From NCBI GenBank assembly GCA_964372125.1, contig CAYJPL010000002.1, positions 1 through 64,000 on the forward strand: 64,000 bases of DNA. Direction: 5' to 3'. Below, one piece after another: positions 24,362 to 33,461 of the stretch. The notes under the pieces are model-generated. The model ran no database searches and had not been told where the DNA came from. It worked only from the letters and a program-made list of their open reading frames with translations. The DNA is from Tannockella sp964372125 (lineage in GTDB: Bacteria > Bacillota_I > Bacilli_A > Erysipelotrichales > Coprobacillaceae). A program made the position numbers and the translations under genes. The first letter of the stretch is position 1. Each line of letters opens with the position of its first letter.

Positions 24362-26014
24362 ATGAAAGGTAAAAGATTATTTAAAAGTGCTTTATGTTCA
24401 GCATTAGCACTAACACTTCTTGTTGGATGTTCATCAACTGATTCAGGATCAACTGATGGTGCGGCAGAAGTAGTAGTAAACTTAGGTAGTGAACCTTCTA
24501 GCATGAACACTGTTCTTGCTACAGGATCAATTGACGGGAACGTAATGCGTCATATTATGGTTGGTTTAGTTTCACTAGATGAAAACGATGAACCAATTCC
24601 AGGTGTTGCAAAAGATTGGGATATCTCAGAAGATAAATTAACTTACACATTTAACTTAAGAGATGACATGACTTGGACAAACGGAGAGCCAGTAACTGCT
24701 AATGACTTTGTTTATGCAATGGATACTTTATTTACACCAGCTTACGGTGCTAAATATGCAGGTACTTGGGCACCATTAATTCAAGGTGCTGAAGATGTAT
24801 TAAATTCAACAACTGATGAAGAATTAGCAACAGCTTTAGAAAACGTTGGTTATAAAGCAATTGATGATTACACATTAGAAATTAAAATCACAGGACCTCA
24901 TGATTATTTCTTAGGGGTATTAGCGTTCATGAACTTCTATCCATTAAACGAAAAAGCAGTAGCTGATGCTGGTGCAAGTGATCCTTTAGATTTCGCTAAA
25001 TATGCTACAGAAGCAGATAATATCGTTACTAATGGACCATTCATTATGGAATCATGGTCTCATGAATCAGAAATCGTTTTAGTAAAAGATGAAAATTACT
25101 ATGCAGCTGATGATATCAAATTAGATAAAATCACAATGAAAATGATTACTGATACAAATACTGCATTAAATGAATATAATGCAGGATCTATGGATTTAAT
25201 TGGTCTAACAGCTGATCAAAAACAACAATTAGAAGCTGATGGTGTTGAAACTTTAGCTTATGATGATGGATCAACTTGGTACTTAGAATACAATGTAAAT
25301 AATCCAGGATTAAATAATAAAAAAGTACGTCAAGCATTAACAATTGGTGCTGATGCAGCTACATTAGTAGAACAAATCATTAAAAATGATTCATCAATCG
25401 CAACTTCTTATACACCTGCAGCTATTCAAAATGGTGAATTCCAAGCAGCAGTTGGTGAATTATTAGATACTTCAAGAGATTTCGAAGCAGCAAAAGCTTT
25501 ATTAGAAGAAGGTTTAGCTGAAGAAGGAATCGCAGTAGAAGATTTCGAACTTACAATCTTAGGAGATGAAGGGGATTCTGCAAAACGTTACTATGAATTC
25601 ATTCAAGCATCTTTACAAGATAATTTAGGAATTACTGTATCAATTGAGCAAGTAACTTACCAAACTAGATTAGACCGTATGTCTAAACAAGACTTCGATT
25701 TAGTTTATGCAGGTTGGGGACCAGATTACAATGATGCAATGACTTTCATGGATTTATGGGTTACTACAAGTGGTAACAACCATGCTGGATGGTCTAATGC
25801 AGAATATGATCAATTAATCGCAGATGCTCGTGCTGAATCTAATGCAGATGCTCGTACTGCTTTATTAATCGAAGCAGAAGAATTATTAGCTGAAGAATCT
25901 CCAATCGGAACTCTTTATTGGCGTCAAAGAGACTATGTTACATCTGATCGTTTAGAAGGTGTTGTAAGAACAGCATTCCAAGATTTAGATTTAACTGGTG
26001 CTTACATAAAATAA
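24362..26014 (+). CDS. oppA: Oligopeptide-binding lipoprotein OppA
   Basis: The 550-residue extracellular solute-binding lipoprotein (SBP_bac_5 family) captures peptides for the OppBCDF transporter. The signal peptide ends LTLLVGC with the lipobox cysteine at residue 23, followed by a Ser/Thr/Asp-rich linker. Inside are family motifs such as LRDDMTWTNGEPVTANDFVYAM. ATG 24362 follows AGGAGGG. Codons look biased toward a narrow set (GAA, GCA, TTA, ATC), consistent with high expression, and a terminator separates it from oppB. Confidence 0.95.
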   Translation: MKGKRLFKSALCSALALTLLVGCSSTDSGSTDGAAEVVVNLGSEPSSMNTVLATGSIDGNVMRHIMVGLVSLDENDEPIPGVAKDWDISEDKLTYTFNLRDDMTWTNGEPVTANDFVYAMDTLFTPAYGAKYAGTWAPLIQGAEDVLNSTTDEELATALENVGYKAIDDYTLEIKITGPHDYFLGVLAFMNFYPLNEKAVADAGASDPLDFAKYATEADNIVTNGPFIMESWSHESEIVLVKDENYYAADDIKLDKITMKMITDTNTALNEYNAGSMDLIGLTADQKQQLEADGVETLAYDDGSTWYLEYNVNNPGLNNKKVRQALTIGADAATLVEQIIKNDSSIATSYTPAAIQNGEFQAAVGELLDTSRDFEAAKALLEEGLAEEGIAVEDFELTILGDEGDSAKRYYEFIQASLQDNLGITVSIEQVTYQTRLDRMSKQDFDLVYAGWGPDYNDAMTFMDLWVTTSGNNHAGWSNAEYDQLIADARAESNADARTALLIEAEELLAEESPIGTLYWRQRDYVTSDRLEGVVRTAFQDLDLTGAYIK

Positions 26015-26029
26015 TTTAAGTTTTAACAC

Positions 26030-26064
26030 AAAGAGCTATGTGTTACATAGCTCTTTAACTTTTT
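26030..26064 (+). terminator. Terminator after oppA
   Basis: AAAGAGCTATG and CATAGCTCTTT pair perfectly over 11 bp around TGTTA, followed by AACTTTTTG. Partial read-through would give more OppA than transporter subunits. Confidence 0.75.
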
Positions 26065-26219
26065 GATAGTATAGAAATATGTCAAGTAATGCATAATTAC
26101 TTAATATATTTCTAGGCTATCTACAAAATAAGGATATGAGTATAAAGAGTAGGTAGTTACCTAAGGGAGTATAGGATGTTATATAAACACTAGGACTAGA
26201 CCGCTTAATGTGGTTTTTT
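26065..26219 (+). promoter_or_regulatory. Structured leader between oppA and oppB, candidate cis-regulatory RNA
   Basis: A 57-base hairpin (26065-26121) has three stacked helices, GATAG/CTATC, AGAAATAT/ATATTTCT and AAGTAAT/ATTACTT, separated by two 3x3 internal loops. Its last strand CTATC can instead pair, as CTATCTAC (26117-26124), with GTAGGTAG (26149-26156). GTAGGTAG in turn competes with the hairpin TAGGT/ACCTA (26150-26163). A terminator-like ACCGC/GTGGT stem with T6 (26200-26219) ends the leader before the oppB ribosome site. I do not recognise a known riboswitch class. Confidence 0.45.
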
Positions 26220-26250
26220 ATACTGTAATAAACTAAAAAAGGAGAAAAAA

Positions 26251-27195
26251 ATGAAAAAATACATAGCAACAAGAATAATGTATGCAGTAATCACAATTTT
26301 TGTATTAATGTTAATTACATTCTTAATGATGCAATTCTTGCCAGGTGATCCATTTATTGGAGATAAACCGATTAGTGAGGCGACATTAGAAGCACTAAGA
26401 GAAAAATACGGATTAAACAAATCGGTATGGGAACAATTTTTACTTTATGTTTCAAATGTGTTTAAAGGTGATTTAGGGGTTTCGATTCGTTCAAATCGTC
26501 CAGTAACAACAATCATCATGGAATCTTTCCCATATTCTTTTGAATTAGGAATCCGTGCACTTGTTTTTGCAACAGTTGGTGGTATTGGGCTAGGTTCATA
26601 TGCAGCAATCCATCGTGGGAAAAAAGGTGATACATTTTCAATGCTAATCGCGGTTATTGGGGTATCAGTACCAAGCTTTATCGTAGCTGCATTACTTCAA
26701 TATTTTATTTCATTACAATTAAATGATTTAGGAATTCGTCTTATTCCAGTTACAGGTTGGACTACAGAACCATCGAAATGGCTACCGTCATTGGCACTAG
26801 GTTTAGGGTCACTAGCAACGGTATCAAGGCTTATGAGAACAAGTATGTTAGATGTACTAGCATCTGATTATATTAAGACAGCAAAAGCAAAAGGGTTATC
26901 AACACGTGTTATTGTATGGCGTCATGCTATTCGTAATGCAGTTATGCCTGTAATTACTGTTTTAGGACCAATTGCAGCTGCTGTACTTACAGGGGCGTTC
27001 GTAGTTGAAAAAGTATTTAATATTCCAGGAATGGGTAAATTCTTTATCAATGCTATTACACAAAATGATTATACTATGATTGCAGGAAGTACTCTTTTCT
27101 ATGGGACATTCTTAGTAATTGCAACATTAATTGTAGATATTTTATATTCTGTAATTGATCCAAGAATATCAGTGAAAGGAGGCAAAAGTAAATAA
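26251..27195 (+). CDS. oppB: Oligopeptide ABC transporter permease OppB
   Basis: The 314-residue inner membrane permease starts with the OppB/DppB signature (KKYIATRIMYAVITIFVLML ... FLPGDPF), then six membrane spans and the cytoplasmic EAA loop (RTSMLDVLASDYIKTAKAKGLS). It forms a heterodimeric channel with OppC. It starts behind AAAGGAG and its stop overlaps the oppC start (TAATG). Confidence 0.95.
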   Translation: MKKYIATRIMYAVITIFVLMLITFLMMQFLPGDPFIGDKPISEATLEALREKYGLNKSVWEQFLLYVSNVFKGDLGVSIRSNRPVTTIIMESFPYSFELGIRALVFATVGGIGLGSYAAIHRGKKGDTFSMLIAVIGVSVPSFIVAALLQYFISLQLNDLGIRLIPVTGWTTEPSKWLPSLALGLGSLATVSRLMRTSMLDVLASDYIKTAKAKGLSTRVIVWRHAIRNAVMPVITVLGPIAAAVLTGAFVVEKVFNIPGMGKFFINAITQNDYTMIAGSTLFYGTFLVIATLIVDILYSVIDPRISVKGGKSK

Positions 27196-28160
27196 TGGAA
27201 AATATAAAACAAAGCTTAATTGCAACGTCAACTATTGATACAAATATGTTTGAAGTAGTTGGCCAAGACTTAGCTAGTTTAAATGAAATGAGCAGACCAT
27301 CTACAAACTTCTGGAAAGATGCATTTGGTCGTCTAATTAAAGATAAAGCGGCAATTGTATTTTTACTTCTTTTAGGATTAATTATTGCTTTTGCAGTATT
27401 TGTTCCAATGTTTTCACCTTATTCATATGATCAAATCCATCCACTATATTCGAATAGTCCGATGTTTACAAGTATAGATGGACATTTCTTCTTACTAGGG
27501 ACTGACAGTTTAGGTCGTGATGTATTAGTGCGTGCTGCCGAAGGTGTTCGTATTTCATTATTCATTGCAATCGCCGCAGTTGCTATCAACTGTGTGGTTG
27601 GAGTTATTTATGGTGGTATAGCAGGATACTTTGGTGGTCGTTTAGACAACATCATGATGCGTATTGTTGAAATCATCAACGGTATTCCATATTTATTAAT
27701 TGTTATCTTATTGATGTCATTAAGTGATAGTCGTGGTACTTCTACAATTATCATAGCTTACTCAATCGTTGGTTGGGTGAGTATGGCAAGACTTGTACGT
27801 GGGGAAATTATTCGTCTTAAAGGACAAGAATTTGTTATTTCTGCACAAACAATGGGTGCAAGTGCAAGTAGAATCATTATAAAACATTTAATACCAAATA
27901 TTTTATCAATTATTGTAGTAAGTTTAACAATGGCAATTCCATCAGTTATATTTACTGAAGCGTTTTTATCATTCATTGGATTAGGTATTGAACCACCAGG
28001 AGCATCTCTTGGGGTATTAGCAAATGAAGGTGTAGCAGTGTTCCAACAATATCCATGGCAATTATGGGTACCTGCAACATTAATCTCTTCAATCATGCTA
28101 AGCTTCAATATGTTAGGTGATAAATTACGTGATGCATTCGATCCAAAATTAAGGAGATAA
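27195..28160 (+). CDS. oppC: Oligopeptide ABC transporter permease OppC
   Basis: The 321-residue second permease has a long soluble N-terminus (about 55 residues), six spans and the EAA motif (RGEIIRLKGQEFVISAQTMGAS). LGTDSLGRDVLVRA is the usual OppC/DppC landmark. Its start is coupled to oppB and it ends 3 bases before oppD. Confidence 0.95.
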   Translation: MENIKQSLIATSTIDTNMFEVVGQDLASLNEMSRPSTNFWKDAFGRLIKDKAAIVFLLLLGLIIAFAVFVPMFSPYSYDQIHPLYSNSPMFTSIDGHFFLLGTDSLGRDVLVRAAEGVRISLFIAIAAVAINCVVGVIYGGIAGYFGGRLDNIMMRIVEIINGIPYLLIVILLMSLSDSRGTSTIIIAYSIVGWVSMARLVRGEIIRLKGQEFVISAQTMGASASRIIIKHLIPNILSIIVVSLTMAIPSVIFTEAFLSFIGLGIEPPGASLGVLANEGVAVFQQYPWQLWVPATLISSIMLSFNMLGDKLRDAFDPKLRR

Positions 28161-28163
28161 GAT

Positions 28164-29165
28164 ATGAGTAAAGTTCTAGATATAAAAGATTTATACGTAT
28201 CATTTGACACATATGCTGGTGAAGTACAAGCTGTACGTGGTGTATCATACCATGTAGAAGAAGGTGAAGTACTTGCGGTAGTAGGTGAGTCAGGTTGTGG
28301 TAAATCTGTAACAGCACAAACGATAATGAAATTAAATCCAATGCCACCTGCAAGAATCAAGTCAGGTGAGCTTACATTAAATGGTATTGACATTGTTAAT
28401 ACACCAGAATCAAAAATGCAAGAAATTCGTGGTAAGGAAGTAAGTATGATTTTCCAAGATCCGATGACTTGTTTAAATCCAACAATGCAAGTTGGAAAGC
28501 AAATTGTTGAGGCTATTAAGCATCATCAAAATTTATCAAAAGCAGAAGCAAACGCTAAAGCGATTGAAATGCTTGAAAAAGTACAAATACCAAACGCTAA
28601 AGAAAGAGCAAAACAATACCCACATCAATACTCTGGTGGGATGAGACAAAGAGCGATGATCGCAATGGCACTTTCTTGTAATCCAAAACTTTTAATTGCA
28701 GATGAACCAACAACTGCATTAGATGTTACAATTCAAGCCCAAATCATTGATTTATTATCAGAAATCCGTAACGATTTAGGTACTGCAATTGTATTAATTA
28801 CACATGACTTAGGAGTAGTTGCAAACTTAGCTGATAGAGTAGCAGTTATGTATGCCGGACAAGTAGTTGAAACAGGAGTTTCAAGAGATATTTTCCATAA
28901 TCCAAGTCATCCTTATACAAGAGCGTTATTAAGTTCATTACCAAAGCATGATACATCGAAAGATGAAAGATTAACTTCAATTCCTGGAACACCACCAGAT
29001 TTAGTTAAACCGCCTTTAGGATGTGGATTCGCTGCACGTTGTGAACAATGCATGAAAATATGTAAAGAAAACCAACCACCTAAATTTACTTTAGGGAACG
29101 GTCATGAAGTTTCTTGTTGGTTATTACATAAAGATTGCCCAACAACTACTAAGGAGGGTAACTAA
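28164..29165 (+). CDS. oppD: Oligopeptide ABC transporter ATPase OppD
   Basis: The 333-residue ATPase carries Walker A GESGCGKS, signature YSGGMRQRAMIAMA, Walker B LLIADEPTTALDV and H-loop LITHDLG. The C-terminal oligopeptide-transporter extension has the cysteine cluster GCGFAARCEQCMKIC; in DppD-type ATPases such cysteines can hold an Fe-S cluster. It pairs with OppF to power uptake. Confidence 0.95.
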   Translation: MSKVLDIKDLYVSFDTYAGEVQAVRGVSYHVEEGEVLAVVGESGCGKSVTAQTIMKLNPMPPARIKSGELTLNGIDIVNTPESKMQEIRGKEVSMIFQDPMTCLNPTMQVGKQIVEAIKHHQNLSKAEANAKAIEMLEKVQIPNAKERAKQYPHQYSGGMRQRAMIAMALSCNPKLLIADEPTTALDVTIQAQIIDLLSEIRNDLGTAIVLITHDLGVVANLADRVAVMYAGQVVETGVSRDIFHNPSHPYTRALLSSLPKHDTSKDERLTSIPGTPPDLVKPPLGCGFAARCEQCMKICKENQPPKFTLGNGHEVSCWLLHKDCPTTTKEGN

Positions 29166-29166
29166 T

Positions 29167-30123
29167 ATGTCAAATACTCCATTATTATCAATTAAAGATT
29201 TATCAAAGTCTTTTAGAGTAGAAGGTGGAAGACTTAAAGCAGTATCAAATGTATCATTCGATATCTTTAAGGGAGAAACTGTTGGATTAGTAGGTGAATC
29301 AGGATGTGGTAAATCTACACTTGGTAGAACTGTAATGGGAATCTATAATCCTACAAGTGGAACTATCGAATATAACGGTGAAATAGTTAATATTCATTCT
29401 AATAAAGATCGTTTTAAATATGCTAAAAAAGCACAAATGATTTTCCAAGATCCTTATGCGTCACTAAATCCACGTATGACAGTTGGAAATATTATTGCAG
29501 AAGGTATGGAAATTCATGGAATGTACGATGCAGCAGGTCGTTCAAAACGTGTTGAAGAATTACTAGAATTAGTAGGACTTAACAAAGAACACCGTAATCG
29601 TTTCCCACATGAGTTCTCAGGTGGACAAAGACAACGTATTGGTATCGCAAGAGCATTAGCGGTTGAACCTGAATTCTTAGTTTGTGATGAACCAATTTCT
29701 GCACTAGATGTTTCTATTCAATCACAAATTATTAATCTTTTAATTGACTTACAAAAGAAATTAGGATTAACGTATTTATTTATTGCGCATGATTTAGATA
29801 TCGTAAAATATATCTCAAATCGTATAGTAGTAATGTATTTAGGTCACATGGTTGAAGTAGGACCTGCAAATGATGTATATAATGAAGCACTTCATCCATA
29901 TTCTCAGGCATTACTATCAGCAGTACCTATTCCTGATCCGGATTTAGAAGGACAAAAAGAAAGAATCATCTTACAAGGAGATGTACCAAGTCCAATTAAC
30001 TTACCGGCTGGTTGTCCTTTTGTTGCAAGATGTATGCATGCGTGTGATAAGTGTCATACAGATAAACCAGTTTTACGTGAAGTAAAGCCAAATCATTTTG
30101 TAGCTTGTCATATTGTAAAATAA
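29167..30123 (+). CDS. oppF: Oligopeptide ABC transporter ATPase OppF
   Basis: The 318-residue ATPase has Walker A GESGCGKS, signature FSGGQRQRIGIARA, Walker B FLVCDEPISALDV and a C-terminal cysteine set (CPFVARCMHACDKC). ATG 29167 follows AAGGAGGG just after the oppD stop. An in-frame ATG at 29104 lies within oppD and lacks such a site. Confidence 0.95.
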   Translation: MSNTPLLSIKDLSKSFRVEGGRLKAVSNVSFDIFKGETVGLVGESGCGKSTLGRTVMGIYNPTSGTIEYNGEIVNIHSNKDRFKYAKKAQMIFQDPYASLNPRMTVGNIIAEGMEIHGMYDAAGRSKRVEELLELVGLNKEHRNRFPHEFSGGQRQRIGIARALAVEPEFLVCDEPISALDVSIQSQIINLLIDLQKKLGLTYLFIAHDLDIVKYISNRIVVMYLGHMVEVGPANDVYNEALHPYSQALLSAVPIPDPDLEGQKERIILQGDVPSPINLPAGCPFVARCMHACDKCHTDKPVLREVKPNHFVACHIVK

Positions 30124-30127
30124 TATC

Positions 30128-30155
30128 AAAGGAGAGTAATCTCCTTTTTTATTTT
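30128..30155 (+). terminator. Terminator after oppF
   Basis: AAAGGAGA and TCTCCTTT pair over 8 bp with a GTAA loop, followed by TTTATTTT. Confidence 0.85.
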
Positions 30156-30186
30156 CTAAAAAACATTATAAATAATAATTAAGTTA

Positions 30187-30195
30187 TGATATACT
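30187..30195 (+). promoter_or_regulatory. uppP promoter -10
   Basis: TGATATACT, an extended -10 with one mismatch, about 24 bases before the start codon. No convincing -35 is visible. Confidence 0.5.
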
Positions 30196-30218
30196 AGAAA
30201 CCACATGAGGAGAGTATT

Positions 30219-31037
30219 ATGGCAACAATTGAATTATTTAAAGTTATATTTTTAGGTGTCGTAGAAGGAATTAGTGAATGGCTACCAATTAGTAGTACAG
30301 GACATATGATACTTGTAGATGAATTTATCAAATTAAATGTTTCAGCAGAGTTTATGGAATTATTTTTAGTAGTAATACAACTAGGTGCAATATTAGCTGT
30401 TGTAGTTATATACTTTAAAGATTTATTACCAGTTTCATTTGAAAAAAAAATACATATAAAAATGGATATAATGTCATTATGGTATAAGATAATCTTTGCC
30501 TGCCTTCCGGCAGCTATAATAGGGTTGATGTTTGATGATATTATTGATGAACTATTTTATAATCCATTTACGGTAGCAGTAATGTTAATTGTGTATGGGG
30601 TGTTATTTATTGTTGTTGAAAAACGTAATAAAACAAATATATCTAAAATAACAGATATTAGAGAGCTTACGTATAAAACAGCATTATATATTGGAATATT
30701 CCAATTACTAGCACTAATACCAGGGACATCTAGGTCTGGTGCAACAATACTTGGTGGTATCTTATTAGGGACTTCACGTACAGTAGCAGCGCAGTTCACA
30801 TTTTACCTAGCAATTCCTGTAATGGTAGGTGCAAGTTTACTTAAAATAGTGAAATTTGGTTTTGTATTTACCACTGCGGAAATACTTACTTTATTAGTTG
30901 GTATGTTTGTGGCATTTATAGTATCAGTTATTTCTATTAAGTTTTTAATGCAGTACATAAAAAAGCACGATTTTACAGTGTTTGGGTGGTATCGTATTGT
31001 TTTAGGTATTATTGTTTTGATTTACTTTATAATTTAG
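30219..31037 (+). CDS. uppP: Undecaprenyl-diphosphate phosphatase UppP (BacA)
   Basis: The 272-residue membrane phosphatase recycles the lipid carrier for wall synthesis and contributes to bacitracin tolerance. The first family motif (VVEGISEWLPISSTGHMI, near residue 14) and the second (PGTSRSGATI, about residue 168) are intact, with around eight hydrophobic segments. It starts behind GAGGAGAG. It is monocistronic, with its own promoter and terminator. Confidence 0.95.
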   Translation: MATIELFKVIFLGVVEGISEWLPISSTGHMILVDEFIKLNVSAEFMELFLVVIQLGAILAVVVIYFKDLLPVSFEKKIHIKMDIMSLWYKIIFACLPAAIIGLMFDDIIDELFYNPFTVAVMLIVYGVLFIVVEKRNKTNISKITDIRELTYKTALYIGIFQLLALIPGTSRSGATILGGILLGTSRTVAAQFTFYLAIPVMVGASLLKIVKFGFVFTTAEILTLLVGMFVAFIVSVISIKFLMQYIKKHDFTVFGWYRIVLGIIVLIYFII

Positions 31038-31060
31038 ACTTGCAAGCAAGTCTTTTTTTT
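31036..31060 (+). terminator. Terminator after uppP
   Basis: AGACTTG and CAAGTCT pair over 7 bp around CAAG and run into T7. The stem overlaps both the uppP stop and the -35 of the next promoter. Confidence 0.8.
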
Positions 31061-31067
31061 GTATAAT
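31040..31067 (+). promoter_or_regulatory. Promoter for the glycerophosphodiesterase gene
   Basis: TTGCAA (31040-31045), a 16-base spacer and TATAAT (31062-31067). The -35 lies within the uppP terminator hairpin. Confidence 0.5.
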
Positions 31068-31096
31068 AGGGCATATAGTACTTAGGAGATAGAATA

Positions 31097-31816
31097 ATGA
31101 AGATATACGCACATCGTGGCGCAAGTGGTTATGCACCAGAAAATACAATGGAAGCATTTAAAAAAGCATTAGAATTTGATATTGATGGAATTGAAACAGA
31201 CATCCACCTTACTAAAGATAATGTGTTAGTGTTAATACATGATGAGACAGTAAATAGAACAACGAATGGTGTTGGTAGAGTGAAAGACATGACATATAAT
31301 CAATTGTTAGAGCTAGATGCAAGCAATGGCATGGAAGGCTATGCTAATTGTAAGATACCGACACTACGAGAATTATTTGATTTAGTAAAAGATAGTGATG
31401 TGTGTTTGCAATTAGAAATTAAAACAGATGTTCACTTCTATGATGGAATAGAAAAAGCAGTATTAGATCTTGTAAAAGAGTATGGCTATCAAAAACGTGT
31501 ATGTTATTCATCATTTAATCACTTAACTTTACAAAAGCTCACAAGCTTAAATGTAAAAAATCGTTTAGGATTCTTATATGAAGGGGTTATGATTGAGCCA
31601 TGGAATTATGTGATAAAGCATAAAGGTATTGCCGTTCATCCTCCAAAAACTTGTCTTAAAATAAAAGATTTTGTTAAGAATTGTCATATGCAAAATCTAA
31701 AAGTAAATATTTGGACAATAAATAAACCAGAGATGATGCAACAATGCCTTGATTTAAAGGTAGATGGCATATTCACAAATTATCCAGATGTTGCTATTAA
31801 TATAAAACAAAGATAG
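31097..31816 (+). CDS. ugpQ: Glycerophosphodiester phosphodiesterase
   Basis: The 239-residue cytosolic enzyme hydrolyses glycerophosphodiesters to glycerol 3-phosphate and an alcohol. The GDPD hallmarks AHRGASGYAPENT, ETDIHLTKDNVLVLIHDETVNRTTN and QLEIKTD give the metal ligands and catalytic histidines. There is no signal peptide, so it acts on internal or imported diesters. It may feed the same glycerol phosphate pool as glpK further along. Confidence 0.92.
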   Translation: MKIYAHRGASGYAPENTMEAFKKALEFDIDGIETDIHLTKDNVLVLIHDETVNRTTNGVGRVKDMTYNQLLELDASNGMEGYANCKIPTLRELFDLVKDSDVCLQLEIKTDVHFYDGIEKAVLDLVKEYGYQKRVCYSSFNHLTLQKLTSLNVKNRLGFLYEGVMIEPWNYVIKHKGIAVHPPKTCLKIKDFVKNCHMQNLKVNIWTINKPEMMQQCLDLKVDGIFTNYPDVAINIKQR

Positions 31817-31834
31817 TTTATATCTTTGTTTTTC
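31804..31834 (+). terminator. Terminator at the end of the glycerophosphodiesterase gene
   Basis: AACAAAGATA and TATCTTTGTT pair over 10 bp around GTTTA, followed by TTTC. The stem spans the stop codon. Confidence 0.75.
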
Positions 31835-31892
31835 ATTTACAAATTGAAAGCCTATTGTTTTTTTGATACACTGTAATAAAGAAGGTGGTAAA

Positions 31893-32633
31893 ATGGCAAA
31901 TAAGACGTATGTACTTTCCGATTTACACGGTAATTATAAAATATTACTAGAAATGTTGAAGAAGGTACAATTTGATGAAAAAGATACACTATATATTCTA
32001 GGTGATTGTTGTGATCGCGGTGAATATAGTCTTGAGATATATTTTTACATTCAAAAACATAAAAACATACATCTTATCAAAGGGAATCATGAAATAATGA
32101 TGCGAGAAGCATTTATAAAAAATGAACGAGGTTCTAGTGAACTACGTATGTGGTATCAAAATGGTGGACAAAAGACCTGTCATAATTACCATAAGTATTT
32201 AAAAAAGGAGTGCTTTAGAGATGATGATTATCAAGTAGTTAAAGCAGCATTTTATCGTATGGTGATAAAATTTGTTGATTCATCTCCAAACTTTGTAGAA
32301 TTAACTGTGAATAATCAACAATATGTATTAATACATGCAGGGATAAATCCTGAAAAAGGACTTTACCAACAAAGTGAAGAAGAATGTGCATGGATGAGGG
32401 AATGGTTTTATTTATCTAAAGGTTTGGATAATAAAATGATTATCTTTGGTCATACTCCAACAAATCATTTACATTCAACTCGAGAATGTTTTGATGTATG
32501 GTATGACCCTGTTCATAAAGATAAAATAGGTATTGATGGTGGACTTGGTAGTTTTATGAATGGACAATTAAATTGTCTATGTCTAGAAACAAAAGAAGTG
32601 TTTGTGATTAAAAAAATAGATGCGCTAGACTAG
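31893..32633 (+). CDS. PPP-type metallophosphatase
   Basis: The 246-residue protein has the calcineurin-like phosphoesterase motifs in order: SDLHGN, GDCCDRG, KGNHE, HAGINP and FGHTP. These match bacterial PPP-family serine/threonine phosphatases and ApaH/PrpE-like enzymes, so its substrate could be a phosphoprotein or a dinucleoside polyphosphate. ATG 31893 follows GAAGGTGG; an upstream TTG at 31863 is unlikely. Confidence 0.85.
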   Translation: MANKTYVLSDLHGNYKILLEMLKKVQFDEKDTLYILGDCCDRGEYSLEIYFYIQKHKNIHLIKGNHEIMMREAFIKNERGSSELRMWYQNGGQKTCHNYHKYLKKECFRDDDYQVVKAAFYRMVIKFVDSSPNFVELTVNNQQYVLIHAGINPEKGLYQQSEEECAWMREWFYLSKGLDNKMIIFGHTPTNHLHSTRECFDVWYDPVHKDKIGIDGGLGSFMNGQLNCLCLETKEVFVIKKIDALD

Positions 32634-32647
32634 GGGGAAATAATATA

Positions 32648-33400
32648 ATGATGAATTTATTAATTAGTAGAGTATTAGCTTATGCATATGGAACGTTGAT
32701 ATATGATGAAAAATATCTTTTTTGTAAATATGTGATTTGTAATTATACAAGATTTGAGGATGTTACAATGGATGAATTAGAAGAAAACGGCTTTAAAAAA
32801 GAAGCAATAAATGAATTTTGCGACTTGCTTGGGTTTTATAGTTTCGAGGAATTCAAACATCGATTACTAGATGATAATACAGTGAGACTTGGACAAATAC
32901 GTGCAAGACTATTTGGAGTTGATGAAGAAATATTATTGAATCGTTTGGATTCTAAAATGGATAAAGATTATTTCTATGAAAAAACCGGTGAACTTTGCGA
33001 TTTGATGTTCAAAGCTAAAAGAGTAATTATAATAGGCGCTATTTATCCGTCATCTCTTGCAATAGAATTTCAAACTGATCTTATAAGCTTCGGGAAGCCA
33101 GTTATCCAGTTCCATCATTTTGATGAAAGTTTAGTTGCAACAAAAGATGATGTTGTATTATTTATTAGTGCTACAGGGAGAACCCTTTTAGACACAACAC
33201 ATTGCGTAAAAGAAATGAATGTTGATAATGCTACATGTATTCTACTTACACAAAATCCAACATATGATGTTGAAGAACATCGAGTATGTGAACATACACT
33301 TGTCATTCCTGGACGTTTTGATGGAATAGATTTTAATTATCAATTATTAACTTTCTTTGACTTGTTACGTATGCAATACTTCCAAAGATATTACTTATAA
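32648..33400 (+). CDS. MurR/RpiR-family transcriptional regulator
   Basis: This 250-residue protein has an N-terminal RpiR-type helix-turn-helix (around residues 40-80, ELEENGFKKEAINEFCDLLGFYSFEEFK) and a C-terminal SIS sugar-phosphate-binding domain (VIIIGAIYPSSLAIEFQTDLISFG, about residue 120 on). Regulators of this type usually sense phosphosugars. The effector and targets are unknown; neighbouring glpK is convergent and could be one. It is 14 bases after the phosphatase gene. Confidence 0.8.
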   Translation: MMNLLISRVLAYAYGTLIYDEKYLFCKYVICNYTRFEDVTMDELEENGFKKEAINEFCDLLGFYSFEEFKHRLLDDNTVRLGQIRARLFGVDEEILLNRLDSKMDKDYFYEKTGELCDLMFKAKRVIIIGAIYPSSLAIEFQTDLISFGKPVIQFHHFDESLVATKDDVVLFISATGRTLLDTTHCVKEMNVDNATCILLTQNPTYDVEEHRVCEHTLVIPGRFDGIDFNYQLLTFFDLLRMQYFQRYYL

Positions 33401-33402
33401 AG

Positions 33403-33461
33403 AAAACCTTGTTTCAAATAAAAGTATCTAGTAGTTACTTTTAAATGAGACAAGGTTTTTT
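33403..33461. terminator. Bidirectional terminator between the RpiR gene and glpK
   Basis: AAAACCTTGTTTCA and TGAGACAAGGTTTT (14 positions, one T-G) enclose a second helix AAAAGTA/TACTTTT across a 3x3 internal loop. T- and A-tracts flank it on both sides. Confidence 0.8.

Noticed and set aside
26065..26121. MITE or insertion-sequence remnant
   Set aside because: The inverted repeat has no transposase, no target duplication I can see and no second copy in the window.
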